DNA of 64,000 nt from Lachnospiraceae bacterium (GTDB lineage: Bacteria > Bacillota > Clostridia > Lachnospirales > Lachnospiraceae). Below the pieces are notes generated by a model. That model was not told the origin of the DNA, did no database searches, and worked only from the letters and a program-made list of their open reading frames with translations. Below, piece after piece: positions 50,089 to 60,300 of this stretch. The stretch lies in assembly GCA_910574805.1 (NCBI GenBank), contig CAJTCV010000019.1:1-64000 (forward strand). Reading direction: 5' to 3'. A program made the translations under genes and the position numbers. Position 1 is the stretch's first letter; the number at the start of each line of letters is the position of its first letter.

Positions 50089-51300
50089 ATGATGACGTTG
50101 GAAAAATTTGAAGAGGCGTGCGAGATCGTCGGAAGGGTGACGACAGGGACACACCTGATGTACAGCCAGTATTTCAGCGAGGCATCCGGCAACAAGGTAT
50201 ACCTGAAGCCGGAGAACATGCAGAAGACCGGAGCTTTTAAGATCCGGGGGGCGTACTATAAGATCAGTACCCTGTCGGAGGAGGAGAGAGCGAAGGGACT
50301 CATCACCGCATCCGCAGGGAACCATGCCCAGGGCGTGGCGTATGCGGCGAGGGAATATGGCTGCAAGGCAGTTATCGTAATGCCCACGACGACCCCGCTT
50401 ATCAAGGTGAACCACACAAAAGAATACGGAGCGGAGGTGGTTCTGCACGGAAATGACTATGATGAGGCCTGCGCCCATGCGTATGAGCTGTCAGAAGAGC
50501 ATGGATATACCTTCATTCATCCTTTCGACGATCTGGATGTAGCCACCGGGCAGGGTACGATCTCCATGGAGATTTTCAAGGAGCTGCCGCTGGTAGACTA
50601 TATTCTGGTGCCCATCGGAGGCGGCGGACTGGCTGCAGGCGTGGCGACACTGGCAAAATATCTGAATCCAAAGATCAAGGTGGTAGGTGTGGAGCCTGCG
50701 GGCGCCAACTGTATGGAGCAGTCTCTGGAAAAAGGAGAGGTTATCTGCCTTCCCAGCAGCAATACCATTGCAGACGGTACTGCCGTGCGGCAGCCGGGAA
50801 AGACGATCTTTCCCTATATTCAGGAAAACATTGACCATGTAATCTCAGTGCCGGATGACGAGCTGATCGTGGCATTTCTGGATATGGTGGAGAACCACAA
50901 GATGATCGTGGAGAACTCGGGGCTTTTGAGTGTGGCGGCTCTGAAGCGGCTGGATGCGAAGAACAAAAAGGTCGTATGCATCCTGAGCGGCGGAAATATG
51001 GACATTATCACCATGTCTTCAGTGGTGCAGCACGGACTGATACAGAGAGACCGGATCTTTACCGTGTCCGTGCTTCTGCCGGATAAGCCGGGCGAGCTGG
51101 TCCATGTGGCGTCTCTGATCGCCGGACAGCAGGGTAACGTGATCCGTCTGGATCACAATCAGTTCGTCAGTACCAACCGGAATGCGGCTGTGGAGCTGAA
51201 GATCACCATGGAGGCGTTCGGAACCGAACATAAGGAACGGATCATCCGGGAGCTGGAAGGAAGCGGATACCGGCCCCGTCTGATTCGGGCAAATCCGTGA
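50089..51300 (+). CDS. ilvA: Threonine ammonia-lyase with ACT domain
   Basis: A protein of 403 residues of the PLP fold-type II family that converts threonine to 2-oxobutyrate. The PLP lysine lies in TGAFKIRGA, the phosphate loop is SAGNHAQGVA and GGGGLAAG. A C-terminal ACT domain (about 325-403) marks the short, allosteric form found in clostridia. Two adjacent ATG codons follow GAAGGAGATAC. The nearby homoserine dehydrogenase suggests a threonine/isoleucine role. Confidence 0.92.
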   Translation: MMTLEKFEEACEIVGRVTTGTHLMYSQYFSEASGNKVYLKPENMQKTGAFKIRGAYYKISTLSEEERAKGLITASAGNHAQGVAYAAREYGCKAVIVMPTTTPLIKVNHTKEYGAEVVLHGNDYDEACAHAYELSEEHGYTFIHPFDDLDVATGQGTISMEIFKELPLVDYILVPIGGGGLAAGVATLAKYLNPKIKVVGVEPAGANCMEQSLEKGEVICLPSSNTIADGTAVRQPGKTIFPYIQENIDHVISVPDDELIVAFLDMVENHKMIVENSGLLSVAALKRLDAKNKKVVCILSGGNMDIITMSSVVQHGLIQRDRIFTVSVLLPDKPGELVHVASLIAGQQGNVIRLDHNQFVSTNRNAAVELKITMEAFGTEHKERIIRELEGSGYRPRLIRANP

Positions 51301-51374
51301 TCCCGTTCTGCCGTGCAGGAAGGTGCGGAGAAAACAACATAAAGCAACAGAAAAAAATACAAGGAGGTAACGAG

Positions 51375-51788
51375 ATGAAAAGCAGAGTAGAGGATGCCGC
51401 TGAGAGACATCAGAAAGGATACAACTGTTCGCAGGCAGTCGTATGTACGTATTGTGATCTTCTGGGTCTGGAGGAAGAAGCAGCCTTCCGCATGAGCGAA
51501 GGGTTCGGAGCCGGCATGGGTGACATGGAGAACACCTGCGGCGCGCTGTCAGGCGCTGTGATGCTGGTGGGTCTTAAGAACAGCGACGGGAATCTGAAGG
51601 AGCCGAAGACGAAAGGCCGGACCTATCAAGTCTCCAAAGAGCTGAAGAAGCGCTTTCAGGAAAAGTGCGGTTCTGTGGTCTGTAAGGAGATCAAGGGGAT
51701 CGATACCGGAACGCCGAAGTATGGCTGCCGGGATTGTGTCCGGGCTGCAGCAGCCATTGCAGAGGATGTATTGTTTGGAGAAGAATGA
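51375..51788 (+). CDS. C-GCAxxG-C-C family redox protein
   Basis: A protein of 137 residues with the family cysteine pattern: NCSQAVV, then CGALSG (GCAxxG-like), CGSVVC and GCRDCVRAAA. The family is common in anaerobes and thought to be redox-active or metal-binding, with unknown role. AAGGAGG precedes the ATG at 51375. Its stop overlaps the start of the homoserine dehydrogenase gene. Confidence 0.9.
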   Translation: MKSRVEDAAERHQKGYNCSQAVVCTYCDLLGLEEEAAFRMSEGFGAGMGDMENTCGALSGAVMLVGLKNSDGNLKEPKTKGRTYQVSKELKKRFQEKCGSVVCKEIKGIDTGTPKYGCRDCVRAAAAIAEDVLFGEE

Positions 51789-53104
51789 TGAGCAGCAGAT
51801 ATGAGAAGATCAGTGCAGCGCTTCTGGGTGCGGGGACGGTAGGCGGCGGAGTCTACCGGCTCCTTAAGAAGAGAAAGGACGAGATGCCGTTCAAGATCCA
51901 GGCGGAGCTTGAGATCAGCAGGGTACTGGTAAGGAATCCTGGAAAGAAACGGGAGGGGATCCCTCAGGAAATACTGACGGACGACTGGGAGGGCATCCTG
52001 AAGGATCCAAAGATCCGGATCGTGATTGAACTCATGGGCGGGATCGAGCCGGCGCGTACGTATATTCTGCAGGCGCTGGAGGCGGGAAAGCATGTGGTGA
52101 CCGCCAACAAGGACCTGATGGCAGCGCATGGAAGAGAGCTGATGGACGCGGCGCAGAGGCATCACTGCGACCTGCAGTTTGAAGCAGCGGTGGGCGGCGG
52201 GATTCCCATCATCCGTCCGCTGAAGGAATGCCTGGCGGGAAATGAGATCACGGAGGTCATGGGGATCGTCAACGGGACGACCAATTATATCCTGACGCGC
52301 ATGACGGAAGACGGTATGGATTTTGCAGAGGCGCTGAAGAAAGCGCAGGAGCTTGGATTTGCAGAGGCGGACCCGACCTCGGATATCGAGGGACTGGATG
52401 CGGGACGCAAGATGGCGATCCTTGCTTCCATTGCCTTCCACTCCCGCGTGACCTTTCAGGATGTGGATGTGAAAGGGATCACGAAGATCACGGCAAAGGA
52501 TATCCAGTATGCAAAGGAATTCGGCTATACTCTGAAGCTTCTGGGCGTGGCCCGCAACACGGACGGGGAGATGGAGGTGGGGGTATTTCCCATGATGATT
52601 CCGTCCAGCCATCCTCTGGCGCACGTGAAGGACGCGTTCAACGCAGTATTCGTTCACGGAGATGCGGTGGACGATGCCATGTTCCAGGGGAAGGGAGCCG
52701 GTGAGATGCCCACGGCCAGCGCGGTCATGGGCGACCTTATCGCCGTTGCCAGAAACATGCAGTATGGATGCTGCGGAAGGATCGGCTGCAGCTGCTACCG
52801 GGATCTTCCCATGAAGGCCTCCGGAGAATCCAGGCACCGGTATTTCCTGCGTCTGATCGTGGAGGACCGCACCGGTATCCTGGCGGGGGTCGCCGGCGTG
52901 CTGGGCAACAACAATGTGAGTATCAATCAGGTCATCCAGAAGCCGGCCGTGGGCGGCGTGGCGGAGCTGGTAGTCATTACGGACAAGGTGGAGAAGCGCC
53001 ATCTGAAGGATGCTCTGGTGATCTTCGGGGAAATGTCCATGATCCGGGAAGTCGCTTCCGTGATCCGGGTATATTCTCAGCGGCAGGGCGATGACCTGCT
53101 CTGA
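51788..53104 (+). CDS. hom: Homoserine dehydrogenase
   Basis: A protein of 438 residues. NAD(P)-binding GAGTVGGGVYRLL at the start, catalytic region with VTANKDLMAAHG, EAAVGGGIPIIRPL and VNGTTNYILTRM, and a C-terminal ACT domain (about 355-430). It reduces aspartate semialdehyde to homoserine. Adjacent ATG codons at 51785 and 51788 both fit GGAG; the second has the better spacing. It may be co-expressed with the threonine dehydratase upstream. Confidence 0.95.
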   Translation: MSSRYEKISAALLGAGTVGGGVYRLLKKRKDEMPFKIQAELEISRVLVRNPGKKREGIPQEILTDDWEGILKDPKIRIVIELMGGIEPARTYILQALEAGKHVVTANKDLMAAHGRELMDAAQRHHCDLQFEAAVGGGIPIIRPLKECLAGNEITEVMGIVNGTTNYILTRMTEDGMDFAEALKKAQELGFAEADPTSDIEGLDAGRKMAILASIAFHSRVTFQDVDVKGITKITAKDIQYAKEFGYTLKLLGVARNTDGEMEVGVFPMMIPSSHPLAHVKDAFNAVFVHGDAVDDAMFQGKGAGEMPTASAVMGDLIAVARNMQYGCCGRIGCSCYRDLPMKASGESRHRYFLRLIVEDRTGILAGVAGVLGNNNVSINQVIQKPAVGGVAELVVITDKVEKRHLKDALVIFGEMSMIREVASVIRVYSQRQGDDLL

Positions 53105-53262
53105 CGCGGACAGACAGCTTTTGAATGGCAGATTCTGGATATTCCGGAAAAAACTGCTGACGGGCGCAGTGCAGAGATTCTGTACAGGTGCCTGAAATTT
53201 CCTGTGGACGGTTCTTACAGATGGGCACACTTATATTGTGTAACTCAGAAAGGAGAGAGCCA

Positions 53263-53574
53263 ATGGAAATCAGGAAGATTACCGGAGACAATTTTCAGAC
53301 TGAAGTGACAGAGGCAGGCGGTCCGGTTCTTGTGGACTTTTATGCGGACTGGTGCGGCCCCTGTAAAGCACAGCACCCGGTTCTTGTTCAGGCGGCAGAG
53401 GAAGCGTGCGATGTGAAATTCTGCAAGGTCAATATTGATGATGACCCGCAGCTTGCCGAACGGTTCGGCGTGACGCATGTTCCCACCATGCTCCTGATGA
53501 ACGGGGAGAAGATATATAAGACCATTAACGGGTTTCATCCGCTGGAAGAGATATTGGAGTATCTGGAAATGTAA
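53263..53574 (+). CDS. trxA: Thioredoxin
   Basis: A protein of 103 residues with the active site ADWCGPCKAQHP and the cis-proline loop THVPTM. It reduces protein disulfides in the cytoplasm. The start at 53263 has AAGGAGAG. A perfect intrinsic terminator follows 19 bases after the stop. Confidence 0.95.
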   Translation: MEIRKITGDNFQTEVTEAGGPVLVDFYADWCGPCKAQHPVLVQAAEEACDVKFCKVNIDDDPQLAERFGVTHVPTMLLMNGEKIYKTINGFHPLEEILEYLEM

Positions 53575-53592
53575 CAGCGGACAGGAGGAAAT

Positions 53593-53629
53593 GGCTGCCC
53601 CGGCTGTCGCGCCGGCGGCAGCCGTTTTT
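53593..53629 (+). terminator. Intrinsic terminator of trxA
   Basis: GGCTGCC (53593-53599) pairs with GGCAGCC (53617-53623), with a further CCGGC/GCCGG inner stem, and GTTTTT follows. It overlaps an open frame that continues into the TtcA-like gene; that frame's first residues (AAPAVAPAAA) are a by-product of the hairpin. Confidence 0.92.
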
Positions 53630-53674
53630 CCTGTCCTGCGGAAAAGGAAAGATCAGAAAGGTACGGGATTTGTT

Positions 53675-54403
53675 TTGAAGCTTCAGAAACTGTTGAGCCT
53701 GACGAGACAGGCGGTGGAACGATATGAGATGATCCGGGAAGGGGACCGGATCGCCGTGGGGGTATCCGGCGGAAAGGACAGTCTGACGCTGCTTCTGGCA
53801 CTGGCAAAACTCAGGGAGTTTTATCCGAAGTCCTTTGAGCTCTGTGCAGTCTGCGTGGATCTGGGGTATGGAACGTTGGATGATACGTGCCTTCGCCGGT
53901 TCTGCAGGGAACTTGGCACAGAACTGTCTGTGGTACACACACAGATTGGACAGATTGTGATGGAAGAGCGGAAGGAGAAGAATCCCTGTGCGCTCTGCGC
54001 CAAAATGAGAAAGGGTGCGCTGGTCAAAGAAGCCCTTGGAATGGAATGCAGTAAGATTGCCTATGCTCACCATAAGGATGACTTTGTGGAGACGATGCTT
54101 CTGTCTCTGATCTTTCAGGGGCAGTTCTATGCATTTCCTCCGGTGACCTGGTTCGAGGATACGCGTCTTACGGTGGTGCGTCCTCTGATGCTGGTGGAAG
54201 AGGCGCAGGTGAGGGGCTTCTGCAGGCGGTATCAGATCCCGGTGATGAAGAGCGGCTGCCCCGTGGACGGGAAGACGAAGCGGGCGTACGTCAAAGAACT
54301 TCTGGCACAGATCCAGAGGGCGCATCCGGGGGCGAAAGAACGTATGTTCCATGCCATTACAGAAGGAAACATTCCTGACTGGCCGAAGAATGGGGTTTTG
54401 TAA
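53675..54403 (+). CDS. TtcA-like tRNA 2-thiolation protein (PP-loop ATPase)
   Basis: A protein of 242 residues from a TTG start. PP-loop SGGKDSLTLLLAL, cysteine pair PCALCAKMRKG and a later single cysteine (KSGCPVDGK) fit the iron-sulfur TtcA/TtuA group that adds sulfur to tRNA, probably at C32. The ATG at 53591 in the same frame is rejected because it lies in the trxA terminator; the conserved part begins KLQKLLSLTRQAVERYEMI. The TTG choice is moderately sure. Confidence 0.85.
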   Translation: MKLQKLLSLTRQAVERYEMIREGDRIAVGVSGGKDSLTLLLALAKLREFYPKSFELCAVCVDLGYGTLDDTCLRRFCRELGTELSVVHTQIGQIVMEERKEKNPCALCAKMRKGALVKEALGMECSKIAYAHHKDDFVETMLLSLIFQGQFYAFPPVTWFEDTRLTVVRPLMLVEEAQVRGFCRRYQIPVMKSGCPVDGKTKRAYVKELLAQIQRAHPGAKERMFHAITEGNIPDWPKNGVL

Positions 54404-54424
54404 GAAAATTGTAAGGTTTATTTC

Positions 54425-54453
54425 TTAAAAATGTCCGGTTTATCTGTTATGAT
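54425..54453 (+). promoter_or_regulatory. Candidate promoter of the OmpR-type two-component operon
   Basis: TTAAAA (54425-54430), 17 bases, TATGAT (54448-54453), 27 bases before the response-regulator start. The -35 is imperfect. A weak TAAGAAA/TTTCTTA dyad overlaps the upstream edge. Confidence 0.45.
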
Positions 54454-54479
54454 GGGAATATCGGGGAGGGAGCAGAAGG

Positions 54480-55190
54480 ATGGAAAAAGAGAGACAGGTG
54501 ATCCTGGTGGTGGATGATGACAGGGAGATCGTGAAGGTTCTCGGAAAACTTCTGGAACTGGAAGGCTATGAGGTGCATGCCGCCTGCAACGGTATGGATG
54601 CGCTGGAAATCCTGACCGGAGAGAAGATCCATCTGATCATACTGGATGTGATGATGCCGAAGCTGGACGGGCTGTCTACTCTGATGGAGATCCGCAGGAG
54701 GCGGAACATCCCGGTCATCATGCTGTCCGCGAAGACAGAAGAGAGCGACAAGGTGCTGGGGCTCTCCATGGGAGCGGATGACTATGTATCCAAGCCCTTC
54801 CAGACTGCAGAGCTGATGGCGAGAGTCCGGTCTCAGCTGCGCAGGTATATGACGCTGGGAGATGTACAGAAGCAGGAGCATGCGGACCATGTGCTGACCA
54901 CCGGAGGGCTTTCTCTGGATCTGAACGGAAAGGAACTCCGGGTGGACGGAGAGAAGGTCCGGCTGACTGCCACGGAGTATAAGATCACGGAATTTCTCAT
55001 GCGGCATATGGGTCAGGTATTCTCCGCCGAAGAGATCTATTCCAGAGTCTGGAACGAAGACGCCTATGCAGTGGAAAATACCGTTATGGTACATATCCGG
55101 AGGATACGGGAGAAGATCGAGATCGACACGAAGAATCCCAAATATTTAAAGGTGGTGTGGGGCATTGGATACAAGATGGAGAAGATTTAG
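54480..55190 (+). CDS. OmpR/PhoB-family response regulator
   Basis: A protein of 236 residues: receiver (about 1-122; VVDDDREIV, phospho-Asp in IILDVMMPKLDG, conserved Lys in VSKPF) and winged helix (about 140-235; LTATEYKITEFLMRHMGQVFSAEEIYSRVW, NTVMVHIRRIREKI). It resembles VanR-like regulators. GGAGGG precedes the start. It overlaps the kinase gene by 26 bases. Confidence 0.93.
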   Translation: MEKERQVILVVDDDREIVKVLGKLLELEGYEVHAACNGMDALEILTGEKIHLIILDVMMPKLDGLSTLMEIRRRRNIPVIMLSAKTEESDKVLGLSMGADDYVSKPFQTAELMARVRSQLRRYMTLGDVQKQEHADHVLTTGGLSLDLNGKELRVDGEKVRLTATEYKITEFLMRHMGQVFSAEEIYSRVWNEDAYAVENTVMVHIRRIREKIEIDTKNPKYLKVVWGIGYKMEKI

Positions 55191-56784
55191 GTACGGTACA
55201 GAGACGCGGAATCCTTCATGGAGCTTTTTCGCCTCTGTTCTGTGCCCGGCCTGTATGCTGATCTGTCTGGCGCTTGATTACTGGAGAGCCAACGGGTTCT
55301 GGATCGTGACAGCAGCGTGGTTTCTGGTATTTTCTGTGATTTCTCTGGTACATCTGGGCCGGCTGATGAAAAATGAAAAAGGAAATCTGCTTTCGGTCGG
55401 GTTGCTCGACCGGGCATGGCCGGATCTGATTCTGTTTCTTCTTCTGACCATCCTGTTTTTCTTTTTATTCGTCCTTGACTGGCACGGAAATTCCGGATGG
55501 TGGAGCTACTGCCATGCAGTAAACCGCGCATTTCGTTATTTCTGGCAGCCGATTATCTTTCTGTGTGATTTTGCGGCCATATTTTTTTCCACAGGGACCA
55601 TGGTGTTCTTCTTCGTTGTTCTGTATATGGCCGTAATTCGCCAGGGATTCCGGGAGAAGCTGCGGAAGAAGCTGTTCTTCCCGCAGGTATACGGACGGCT
55701 TGAGAAAAAAGGGAGGAGGCTCTGGAAAAGATGGGAGGAAAACCGGATTTTACGGGCGGAAAGGGGAAATGCGGCGAAGATTTTCCGCAGGAGACAACTC
55801 CTGCTCCTGTGCGGACAGGGGGTGTTCCTGTTTTTCACCGGTCTGTATGTGGGAGCTGCCTATGGTGCGGAGGACCTGATGGTGCTGCTTCTGCCTGTGG
55901 GAGCGGCATGCTTTCTTGCGGACCTGATGTTTGTGATTTCTTCCTCCAGAGCGGTGGGTGTTCTGCTGGATGAGATCCGGCACATTACAGAGGAGGAGTG
56001 GGAATGGGAAGGACCGGTGCTGAAGCCCCATTCTGTTTTCCGGCAGTCGGAGGAGAGACTGCTGTCGATCCGGGAGAATCAGCGGGAGAGCATGGAGAAG
56101 CGGCTCCAGAGCGAGCGGACGAAAGTGGATCTGATCACCAATGTCTCCCATGACCTGAAGACGCCGCTTACCTCTATGATTGGATGTATCGATCTCTTAA
56201 AGCAGGTGGAAGAACTTCCGGAGGAAGCACAGGATTATGTGGAGCTTCTTTCCAAAAAGGCGGAGCGGCTTCGAGGGATGATCCAGGATGTGTTTGACAT
56301 GGCGAAGGCCACCGGCGGCGGTCAGGACCTCTGTATGGAACGGCTGGACATGGGGCGGCTGATCCGCCAGACCGCAGCGGATATACAGGACCGGATCGAT
56401 GCCTCCGGGCTCGTCTGGCGCATGAGGATCGAAGATGGGGAGCTGCCTTTTTTGGGGGACAGCAGGAAGATGTACCGGGTCTATCAGAACCTGATGGAAA
56501 ATGCGCTGAAATATTCCATGGCAGGAAGCAGAGTCTATGTGGAGGTGGAGGAACAGGACGGGGTAATCCGGACTTCTGTCAAAAATATCTCCCAGTGTGA
56601 GATGGACTTCAGTGCAGAAGAGATCATGGAGCGTTTTACGAGAGGAGACAAAAGCCGGAGTACGGAGGGCAACGGCCTGGGGCTTGCCATTGCAAAAAGC
56701 TTTACAGAGGCCTGCGGCGGGAGATTTGAGGTGACGCTGGACGGGGATCTCTTCCGGGCGGATACAGAATTTAAAAAAATATGA
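55165..56784 (+). CDS. Sensor histidine kinase paired with the OmpR-type regulator
   Basis: A protein of 539 residues from a TTG start overlapping the regulator gene; a downstream ATG at 55255 is possible. Several helices occupy about 20-175 and 215-265, with only short outer loops. Then come the phosphorylation box NVSHDLKTPLTSMIGCIDLL, N-box MENALKYSM and G-boxes (GNGLGLAIAKSF). With membrane-only sensing, it resembles kinases that detect cell-wall stress inside the membrane. It is followed by a terminator and the second BlaI/M56 pair. Confidence 0.88.
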   Translation: MDTRWRRFRYGTETRNPSWSFFASVLCPACMLICLALDYWRANGFWIVTAAWFLVFSVISLVHLGRLMKNEKGNLLSVGLLDRAWPDLILFLLLTILFFFLFVLDWHGNSGWWSYCHAVNRAFRYFWQPIIFLCDFAAIFFSTGTMVFFFVVLYMAVIRQGFREKLRKKLFFPQVYGRLEKKGRRLWKRWEENRILRAERGNAAKIFRRRQLLLLCGQGVFLFFTGLYVGAAYGAEDLMVLLLPVGAACFLADLMFVISSSRAVGVLLDEIRHITEEEWEWEGPVLKPHSVFRQSEERLLSIRENQRESMEKRLQSERTKVDLITNVSHDLKTPLTSMIGCIDLLKQVEELPEEAQDYVELLSKKAERLRGMIQDVFDMAKATGGGQDLCMERLDMGRLIRQTAADIQDRIDASGLVWRMRIEDGELPFLGDSRKMYRVYQNLMENALKYSMAGSRVYVEVEEQDGVIRTSVKNISQCEMDFSAEEIMERFTRGDKSRSTEGNGLGLAIAKSFTEACGGRFEVTLDGDLFRADTEFKKI

Positions 56785-56812
56785 TCCGGAGGAAACATGG
56801 ATCGGAAATCAG

Positions 56813-56844
56813 ACCAGGAATCGAAGAAAGGTTCCTGGTTTTTG
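56813..56844 (+). terminator. Intrinsic terminator of the two-component operon
   Basis: ACCAGGAATC pairs with GTTCCTGGT around GAAGAAAG, followed by TTTTTG; 29 bases after the kinase stop. Confidence 0.85.
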
Positions 56845-56853
56845 TATTTCTTA

Positions 56854-56882
56854 TTGACAGAATGGTTTAAATGATTTAAACT
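56854..56882 (+). promoter_or_regulatory. Promoter with palindromic operator for the second BlaI/M56 pair
   Basis: TTGACA (56854-56859), 17 bases, TAAACT (56877-56882). A 17-base palindrome, GTTTAAATGATTTAAAC (56865-56881), perfect about its central base, fills the spacer and -10 box. A weaker GTTTATAAAAC copy lies about 15 bases downstream. It is the likely binding site of the BlaI-type protein encoded next. Confidence 0.7.
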
Positions 56883-56956
56883 ACATACAGATGGTTTATA
56901 AAACGTAGACCCACAGCAGGAGAACAGAAGTACAGGCAGTGACAGGAGGAAGGAAA

Positions 56957-57319
56957 ATGATTGTATATTTGATGACAGAAGCAGAGAATCAGCTGGCACA
57001 GATCATATGGGAGCAGGAGCCGGTGGGCAGCGGCCAGCTGGTGAAGCTGGCTTCGGAGCGGCTGAACTGGAAGAAATCCACCACGTATACTGTGCTGCGC
57101 AAGATCTGCGGGAACGGGATCTTTAAGAATGAGCAGGCGGTGGTGACTTCTTTGATGAGCCGGGAGGAATATGCCCGCAGGAAAGGGGAGCGGTATCTGG
57201 AAGAAAATTACGATGGATCTCTTCCGGGATTTGTGGCAGCATTTTTAAAGAAGAAGAAGCTGAGCCGTCAGGAAATCGAGGAACTGGCACAGATGATCGA
57301 AGCGTACAGGGAGGACTGA
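56957..57319 (+). CDS. BlaI/MecI-family repressor (second pair)
   Basis: A protein of 120 residues with the winged helix EAENQLAQIIWEQEPVGSGQL and WKKSTTYTVLRKICGNGIFKNE, and a C-terminal dimer region. AGGAGGAAGG precedes the ATG at 56957. It is followed by its M56 partner after 3 bases. It differs clearly from the BlaI at 22116, so the two pairs are separate systems. Confidence 0.9.
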   Translation: MIVYLMTEAENQLAQIIWEQEPVGSGQLVKLASERLNWKKSTTYTVLRKICGNGIFKNEQAVVTSLMSREEYARRKGERYLEENYDGSLPGFVAAFLKKKKLSRQEIEELAQMIEAYRED

Positions 57320-57322
57320 TCC

Positions 57323-60300
57323 ATGCAGGGAGCAATATTTGCGAAGATACTTCAGATGAGTGTAACCGGCAGCTACAGCATCGGGGTGGTGCTGGCAGTC
57401 CGTCTGCTGCTTATGAGATGCGGAAGACGTTATGCATATCAGTTGTGGCTGCTGATGTTTGTAAGTCTGTGCCTGCCGTTCTCTCTGCCGGGGAACTACA
57501 GTCTGATTCCGGGAGCGGTGGCAGAATTTTCTCTGACAGATGGAATGCCGGAGGAAGAGCCTGTGCAGGATCGGACCGGACAGGAGACGGACGCTGTGGA
57601 TTCGGAGGACCGGCAGGAGCAGCCGGTGACGCTGCACCGGCTGTCGCCGGCCGGGATTTCCACAGGACAGGTCAGACTTGTGCCGGATGGGACAAAGTCT
57701 GCCGGGCAGGATATCATTCAGGAGGCAGAAAAGGCGAAACCTGCAGGACCGGACCGGGCGTCTTATCTGATATGGGCAGAGAAAATATGGTTTCTGGGGC
57801 TCCTTCTGCTCCTTCTGTATGATCTGTTTGCCGTGTACCGCATGTACCGAAGATGTTCCGGCTACGGACAGCCGGAGCAAAGAGAGGGAGGATGGATCGT
57901 GGAAGCAGAGGGGGTACCGTCGCCGTTTCTGTGGGGGATGTTCCGTCCGGTCATCTATCTGCCCTCCGGTCTGGAAGGAGAGGAGCGGATCTATATACTG
58001 GCGCATGAGACCGTCCATCGGAACCGGGGAGACCATCTGGTCAGGCTCTGGCTTCTGGCGGCAGCGTCGGTGCACTGGTTTAATCCTTTTGTATGGCTGG
58101 CATATGCTCTGTGCTGCAGGGATATGGAGATTTCCTGTGATGAGGCAGTTCTTCGCAGCTCCGGGACCGGTATCCGGAGATCTTATGCAGAAAGTCTTCT
58201 GAAATATGCGGCTGGGCAGAACCGCTTTCTGATCAGTCCGCCGGGCTTCGGAGAGCCCTCTGTGAAGTTAAGAATCAAAAATGTGCTCCATTTCCGGAAG
58301 AGAAGCGTCTGGATCTCTCTGGCAGCCGGTCTGTGTGTCCTGGGGGTGGCAGCAGGCCTTCTTCACCATCCGGCAGAGGAAGAAGTGCTTCCGGAAGAAC
58401 CGGTTCGGGAGGCAGAGCCACTGCCGGAAGGGGAAGAACCGGCAGTGGATGAGAAAGAAGGACTGATTGTCAATAACGGCGGATCGGTCATCTGTGTGGC
58501 GGGCGAGTATTATTATATGGACGGCGCGCCGCTGTATTCGGACGGGGAAGCACTCTATGCCTCGGTTCTGGACGATGACGGGATGTGGCATGTCTGCCGG
58601 TATGAAACGGACGGCAGCGGTTTTCGCTGGCTGTTTGACGGGCGGATCGTGGACAGTACCGAATACGGGCAGATTCTGTACTGTATGTTTCCGTCAGAGA
58701 GCGGCAGCGGAGAATGTCCGGGATGGTACGACACGCAGGCAGAGCAGACCGGAAGGTTTTCCGGAGACGGGGCAGCTTATCTTGGAAAATATGAGGGTTT
58801 TTTGTATATTTCCAGACAGGAGGCGGACGGTCTGCATGTGGGCCGGATCCGGGAGATCGACCGGACAGAAATGCCGGATCTTATGAAAGAAGGAATACCG
58901 GCCGGAGAGCCTCTGGCATTTTATGCGGATGAGGGAGGAAAGCGCCTGGTCTTTGCTGTCGAAGCTTCAGAGGAAGACAGCTCCAGGATCCTCTGTTATT
59001 CTTATGAGACAGAGACAGGCGGACTTTTGAGCAAAGAACTGACCGGCCTGCCGTATTTTGCCATGATGGACGGGTATGTCTATTTTCAGCGGTACCGGAG
59101 CCGGGAGGATCATACGCTGGAGCTGTTCCGGACTGATTATGAATTTACGAAAGAAGAGCAGATTGGAGAAGGGCTGACCCTTTTGCGTGCGGACGGAGAG
59201 ACGCATACGCTGCTGGCGGAGAAAAGGGCGGAGCATCCGGACTATGGTCCGGTGGACAGTCTGGTGCGCGTCCTGCCGGATGAGAAAAGAGAACAGATGC
59301 TCCTCAATATGGAAACAATGCTGCGGGTGGATGGAGGCGAGGATCTGAACGAGGGCGATGTCTGTCTGGACTGGGAATTCCGGAAAGGGGACCGCATTGC
59401 GTATTCGGAACTGAATCTTTTTGGGAAACAGATCTATGTGACGGTGAGCCATCTGTCCGGTCAGGGAGAGGAAAGCGGGGCTTCGGGAGAAGTTCCTTCA
59501 GAGAATCCGCCGGAAGCAGTGCATCTGACGATCAGTGATCCGGGCAGGATCGGGATCTGGTTTCCCGATGAGCTGACTCCCGGCTGGGAGGACGATACCT
59601 GGTATACGGAGCCAATGGTGGGACAGCCGGCGGGCATGGAAGCAGAGGGCTGGGATCCGGAGCATGCGGTTGATGTGCGGGAGCATATTCAGGAGCTGCC
59701 CATGGAACCGGGTGCTTCTGAGAGAAGGAATACCTATCTTCTTGGAGAGACGGAATACTGGACGCTGTATGGAAAGGGAGACTACCGGTCCATGCTGCTT
59801 GCCAGAAACGGACGGTATACCAGGATCAGTCATCCATATCTGTCGGGTCATAAGATCAGTCCGGAGCTGATGGAAGCGGATCTGGATCATGACGGCATCA
59901 CAGAGCTGGCCATCCGGATCCATATTAAACACGGAACAGGCTGCAGTATTGATACCCTGCTTGTGGCGGATTTTGAGAACAACGGTGCGTGGGTATATCA
60001 GTTTCTGGAGGAAGATCTCAGAGAACAGCTGATGGCGCACATTACCGGAGAACGGACAAAAAACGGTCTGCAGGCGTATATAGACGGAGAGCCTGCAGGA
60101 GCGCCCATGGAGGATGAAGAGGGAGGAAGGACCTTTCAGTCGGTGAACGTCGGACAACTGGTCGACTTTTTCTTTGATGAGGCGGAAGGGAAGATACAGG
60201 TTCAGGCTGATCTGGAGTTCTGGGATGAGGATGCACCGGGAATGGCCGGATACAATAACTGTTCCATAACGGCGGATGTGGTCTGGCTGGAGGACCATTT

